A stretch of DNA of 64,000 bases from Xanthomonas sp. Leaf131 (GTDB taxonomy: Bacteria > Pseudomonadota > Gammaproteobacteria > Xanthomonadales > Xanthomonadaceae): positions 69,999 to 133,998 of the forward strand of contig NZ_LMOG01000012.1 in assembly GCF_001423495.1 (NCBI RefSeq). Reading direction: 5' to 3'. The position numbers and the translations under genes were made by a program. The notes below the pieces were generated by a model, which was not told where the DNA came from, searched no databases, and saw nothing but the letters and a program-made list of their open reading frames with translations. Each line of letters opens with the position of its first letter. Within the stretch, counting starts at the first letter, position 1. Positions 61,059 to 64,000 of this stretch are shown here, in pieces.

Positions 61059-62411
61059 TTAGTCGTTTGTCTCAAGCAGCGCGTCAATCGGGGCTTCTGG
61101 ATTAAGTGGATCGTCAGCGATCCGTTTGTCAGGCGTCACCCACTTCGGTCGCCGAGCTCCGGACGGGCGATCAAGGACAAAGCGTGGATAGGACAGTAGG
61201 AGGCCGGTGTTCGGGAGTATCAGCGTCTTTACTCCGCCGGTCTGTCGCGTCCTGACCGATTTGCCGACACCCACCACGTTACCGAAGCGGTAGTCTTGGA
61301 CGACGTTGGAGAACAGCACCGCTGAGGAGTAGGTCAGCGGCCCGACCAGCACATTGACTTCTCCTGTGAAGTGCGCAGGTTCCGCGGTTGCTGGTTCCAC
61401 AACGGATTCGATCGTCCCTTCTACAAGCTGCCCGGCGAGTTCTCCCGGTCCTGGTGTCAGCACGCGTTTGATGTAATGGGAACCGTGCCGGTAAGGCCGA
61501 TCGGCGATATATCGGAGAATGCCGTCGCGCCACATGTCGTCATCCCCACCGCCGTTTTCGCGAATGTCGATGACTAGGTGACGGACCCGTTCTTTGGCCA
61601 TTTTCGTGAAGCATGCTTCCGTGAAAGCGAAAAAACGGGCCTTGTCTGGCCAAAAGAACGTGCTCACTGTGAGCACGGCGGCTGTACTCCTAATTTCGCA
61701 GCGGAACAGCCGCTCGAAGCTCGCGTCGCGTTGCAAGACAGCGGGGAGTACCGTGCGTGAAGCAGCCAGCTGCTCCCGACCTCGCCGGTCAGCAAATTCC
61801 AGATCAAAGGTAGCTGGTGTGCCATAGACCTTGGCATAGAAGAGCCACCAACGTTGAGACAGAAGCGCCGCGCGGGCACTTGGCGTATCGCCGTGAGTGC
61901 GCTTTAGCAGCGTACGAACAACTTCTTTGGCCGGGACACCATTAATACGACTGACAGAACGCCCGGCATCGGCGGACGGAGCCCCACCGAGTAGCGCAAT
62001 GAGGCGCAGATGTCCGGATGCCGCTACGGAGACCTCGAAAGGAAACCAAGGTGCTCCGTGCTCGGTGGCTGAAGCGGCGGAGGCTCGCCAGTCGGGCAGG
62101 CCAATGAGAAGGTGACCATCGGCCAGCACGGGATTGAGCTGGGCCAGTACAGACCAGGCCTGCGTCTGATCCATCGGCCGGTCCAGGTCACGCGCGATCA
62201 ACCTGGCGGCGCGGCGTAGCGTCGCTTTGTCCACCGAGTGTCCAAGGTCAGGATGATTTTTTTCGATGGCCTCGATCGCAGTCTGCAGGTCGGCACGCAG
62301 GTCCGCTGCAGAAATGACGGAAGCAGGGGTTGCGGCAACTGCGGGTATCGCGGGCGCTGTCAGCAGCGCCAGGGCCGCTAGGCCCAGGGTCTTCCATAGA
62401 TCGATCGACAC
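61059..62411 (-). CDS. S41-family (tail-specific) peptidase, exported
   Basis: A 450-residue protein with a signal peptide (LGLAALALLTAPAIPAVAA, cleavage near 26). The N-terminal helical domain (DLQTAIEAIEKNHPDLGHSV) and the C-terminal S41 catalytic domain are visible. The latter has LVIDIRENGGGDDDMWRDGI near 300 and LVGPLTYSSAVLFSNVVQDY near 370, with the probable nucleophile Ser in YSSAV. The GTG at 62411 is chosen for GGAG 7 bases upstream; the frame extends to an ATG at 62474 without a signal peptide. It is divergent from a winged-helix regulator. Confidence 0.83.
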   Translation of the reverse strand: MSIDLWKTLGLAALALLTAPAIPAVAATPASVISAADLRADLQTAIEAIEKNHPDLGHSVDKATLRRAARLIARDLDRPMDQTQAWSVLAQLNPVLADGHLLIGLPDWRASAASATEHGAPWFPFEVSVAASGHLRLIALLGGAPSADAGRSVSRINGVPAKEVVRTLLKRTHGDTPSARAALLSQRWWLFYAKVYGTPATFDLEFADRRGREQLAASRTVLPAVLQRDASFERLFRCEIRSTAAVLTVSTFFWPDKARFFAFTEACFTKMAKERVRHLVIDIRENGGGDDDMWRDGILRYIADRPYRHGSHYIKRVLTPGPGELAGQLVEGTIESVVEPATAEPAHFTGEVNVLVGPLTYSSAVLFSNVVQDYRFGNVVGVGKSVRTRQTGGVKTLILPNTGLLLSYPRFVLDRPSGARRPKWVTPDKRIADDPLNPEAPIDALLETND

Positions 62412-62456
62412 ATCTGCTCCAGGCGGTTGATGAAGCACGCGTTGCCGCGCGCTACT

Positions 62457-62477
62457 TGTGTTTAAATAATGCACACA
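62457..62477. promoter_or_regulatory. Candidate operator in divergent regulator/peptidase promoter
   Basis: TGTGT, an AT-rich centre and ACACA form an imperfect inverted repeat inside TGTGTTTAAATAATGCACAC. It lies midway between the peptidase and winged-helix regulator starts, where an autoregulating repressor would bind. Confidence 0.42.
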
Positions 62478-62500
62478 TATTTCAACAAGCGTCTATAGCC

Positions 62501-63106
62501 ATGCATACCTCACTGCGGCATCTCATTTCCCGGCCCGAGCAAGTGAGGCTATTGAGCTCGCCAGTGCGGCAAGAGATTGTTGACACGCTCGCCTCTCTTG
62601 GCGGAACGGCAAGTACGGCCGAACTTGCTGAGCAGTTGGGTCGGCCTGCGGACGGCTTGTACTACCACCTGCGCGAGCTGGTCGCCGGAGACTTGCTCAC
62701 GGAAGTGGCGGAAGTTGGAGGCGAGCGTGTTTTTCGCCTGGCGGGAGAAGGCGCCGGCCCCGTTCGTCTGGTTTACAACCTAGGTCCCCACGGCAATGCA
62801 GACGAGTTGGCACGTTTCGCGCGCTCCTTGTTGCAAGTGGCACAGCAGGACTTCGAGGCCGCACTTAAGGCTGACAGCGTGGTCACTGAGGGCAAAAGGC
62901 GCGAACTGTGGGTGTCACGCAACAAGGGCTGGCTCAGCGATGGCGATATCCAGGAGGTCAACGTGCTGCTGGAGCGCCTCAGCGAGCTGACCAGCCAGCC
63001 CAAAGCCGAAGGGCGCAATCGACTCGCGAGTCTTGCGTTCGCACTCGCGCCGACCAAGCCTCAGCCAAAACGGCGTGGCACGCAGGGCGCCAGCCCCAGC
63101 AGGTGA
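62501..63106 (+). CDS. Winged-helix (ArsR-like) transcriptional regulator
   Basis: A 201-residue protein with an N-terminal winged helix-turn-helix (LLSSPVRQEIVDTLASLGGT, then TAELAEQLGRPADGLYYHLR and ELVAGDLLTEV near 20-75). A helical C-terminal domain follows (LARFARSLLQVAQQDFEAAL; ELWVSRNKGWLSDGDIQEVN). The C-terminal tail is basic. The effector is unknown; no metal-binding Cys cluster is seen. It is divergent from the S41 peptidase gene, which it probably regulates. The start at 62501 excludes read-through of the opposite gene. Confidence 0.82.
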   Translation: MHTSLRHLISRPEQVRLLSSPVRQEIVDTLASLGGTASTAELAEQLGRPADGLYYHLRELVAGDLLTEVAEVGGERVFRLAGEGAGPVRLVYNLGPHGNADELARFARSLLQVAQQDFEAALKADSVVTEGKRRELWVSRNKGWLSDGDIQEVNVLLERLSELTSQPKAEGRNRLASLAFALAPTKPQPKRRGTQGASPSR

Positions 63107-63625
63107 CAAGCAGCTCATGCCAGTGCGAGTTAGGAGGGTTGGAGCGCGCAATCGTCGCCACGCCAAGCCTGCCTTCTTCACACCCCAGTTTTTCTGCAGC
63201 CTTGCAACGTCTGGCGTGGCGCGCCGCCGCTGACGCTCTGGCCGGATTCAACAGATCGCCAGTCACTGCGGATACCTGCAGCGAACGCCCCTGTGCCGCG
63301 CCTCCTTTGGCGAAACATCGAGCGCAGGCCAGTAGCCAGAATTTAGACAACCGGAAGGCGCAACCAGCTAATGAGGATGGCGAAATACCGGGTAAGTAAT
63401 TGATTTAAAATAAAAATATTTAACTACCCCCAAGGGTAATTCAAGGTAATCCGCCAAAACCTGAAACACCGACAGGTCCGGCCACACGAATATCTCAGCC
63501 GACGCCCCTGCGCCCCTGCAGTGCAAGCCTTGGCAGTAATCAGCCAGGGCAACGTCAAACGCGAATTCACAAGTCGCACTATGTTTCCTATCGTTGTTGG
63601 CTCAACGACACGCGAGCACAACGCC
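63107..63625. other. Gene-free stretch before aldo/keto reductase
   Basis: No supported gene. An AT-rich patch near 63397-63422 (TAATTGATTTAAAATAAAAA) stands out and could hold a promoter. Overlapping frames are shadows. Confidence 0.45.
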
Positions 63626-64000
63626 ATGACCAACATCGAAAAAGCCGGAACGTTTCTCCTTGGTGACCGCCAGGTCACCCGCGTCGGTTATGGCGCAATG
63701 CAGCTTGCGGGACCCGGCGTGTTTGGTCCGCCCAAGGACCGCGATGCGGCGTTGGCGGTGCTGCGCGAAGCCATCGCACTGGGTGTCAACCATATCGATA
63801 CCAGCGATTTCTACGGGCCGCACATCACCAATCAGCTGATCCGTGAAGCACTGCATCCCTATCCGCACGATCTGACCATCGTCACCAAGATCGGTGGAGC
63901 GCGTGGCAAGGATGGGGCGTGGCTGCCCGCTTATTCGGCGCCGGAGTTGATCACGGCCGTGCACGACAACTTGCGCAACCTGGGCCTGGAAACGCTCGAT
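63626..64000 (+). CDS. Aldo/keto reductase, 5' part
   Basis: The first 125 residues of an NADPH-dependent aldo/keto reductase, cut by the window end. Seen are VTRVGYGAMQLAGPGVFGPP near 17, DAALAVLREAIALGVNHIDT near 39, DTSDFYGPHITNQLIREAL with the catalytic Asp and Tyr near 58-64, and TIVTKIGGARG with the catalytic Lys near 87. PELITAVHDNLRNLGLETLD closes the visible part. The start at ATG 63626 lacks a strong ribosome binding site. The substrate is unknown. Confidence 0.88.
   Translation, partial: MTNIEKAGTFLLGDRQVTRVGYGAMQLAGPGVFGPPKDRDAALAVLREAIALGVNHIDTSDFYGPHITNQLIREALHPYPHDLTIVTKIGGARGKDGAWLPAYSAPELITAVHDNLRNLGLETLD

Noticed and set aside
62979-63350. A 123-residue minus-strand frame downstream of the winged-helix gene
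   Set aside because: It overlaps the end of the regulator gene on the opposite strand, has no ribosome binding site and looks like reverse-frame composition.

Overview
The window looks like a chromosomal segment of a Xanthomonas species (Gammaproteobacteria, Lysobacterales). It has high GC content and strong third-position GC bias. It carries a pilG-pilH-pilI-pilJ-chpA type chemosensory cluster, a pqqABCDE operon, a RebB-type R-body protein, and many short palindromic repeats of the kind scattered through Xanthomonas genomes. The genus call is inference from gene content and protein style; no search was run.

Layout. 1-2.9 kb: a palindromic repeat, a small hypothetical gene, rebB, a decayed alpha-L-fucosidase and a secreted sialidase-like protein. 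2.9-3.8 kb: a repeat-only stretch. 3.8-5.6 kb: cutC overlapping a glycosylasparaginase. 5.7-6.0 kb: a second repeat family. 6.2-10.4 kb: a three-gene unit of a VWA-domain lipoprotein, an ECF sigma factor and a large Ala/Pro-rich single-pass membrane protein that may be its anti-sigma partner. 10.8-11.3 kb: an acetyltransferase. 11.4-23.7 kb (minus strand): the type IV pilus chemosensory operon pilG-pilH-pilI-pilJ-chpA-chpB-chpC. 24.0-25.8 kb: gshB overlapping a tonB-like gene. 25.8-26.4 kb: repeats. 26.4-32.3 kb (minus): PBP1b, a lipoprotein, a DinG/YoaA helicase and tsaB. 32.6-34.7 kb: a two-domain glycosyltransferase. 34.7-38.6 kb (minus): a helical membrane protein and relA. 38.9-42.1 kb: pqqA-E with 4-bp overlaps. 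42.2-44.0 kb: a secreted protein and glucokinase. 44.1-48.2 kb (minus): hrpA. 48.3-52.9 kb: dps, recQ, a secreted protein, a single-domain response regulator and a lipoprotein. 53.5-55.0 kb: two very small proteins flanking an rRNA pseudouridine synthase-like gene. 55.6-59.5 kb: a chemoreceptor converging on a response regulator/HWE kinase pair. 60.1-60.9 kb: queC, tRNA-Lys and a terminator. 61.1-63.1 kb: an S41 protease divergent from a winged-helix regulator. The window ends inside an aldo/keto reductase gene.

How the genes fit together. The Pil-Chp cluster would control twitching motility. PilJ is the receptor, PilI and ChpC are CheW-like adaptors, ChpA is the multi-phosphosite kinase, and PilG and PilH are the output regulators. 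The methylation arm looks lost: there is no pilK, and the ChpB protein lacks all three CheB catalytic residues. The glycosylasparaginase, sialidase-like protein and fucosidase relic suggest a capacity, partly eroded, to degrade N-linked glycans. The pqq operon supplies the cofactor for periplasmic quinoprotein dehydrogenases. No clear phage, plasmid, intact insertion sequence or CRISPR array is present. The most unusual material is the degenerate ChpB with the missing pilK, the (DEQ)n-rich ChpA linker, the ECF/VWA unit, and palindromic repeats whose two stems change in a complementary way between copies.
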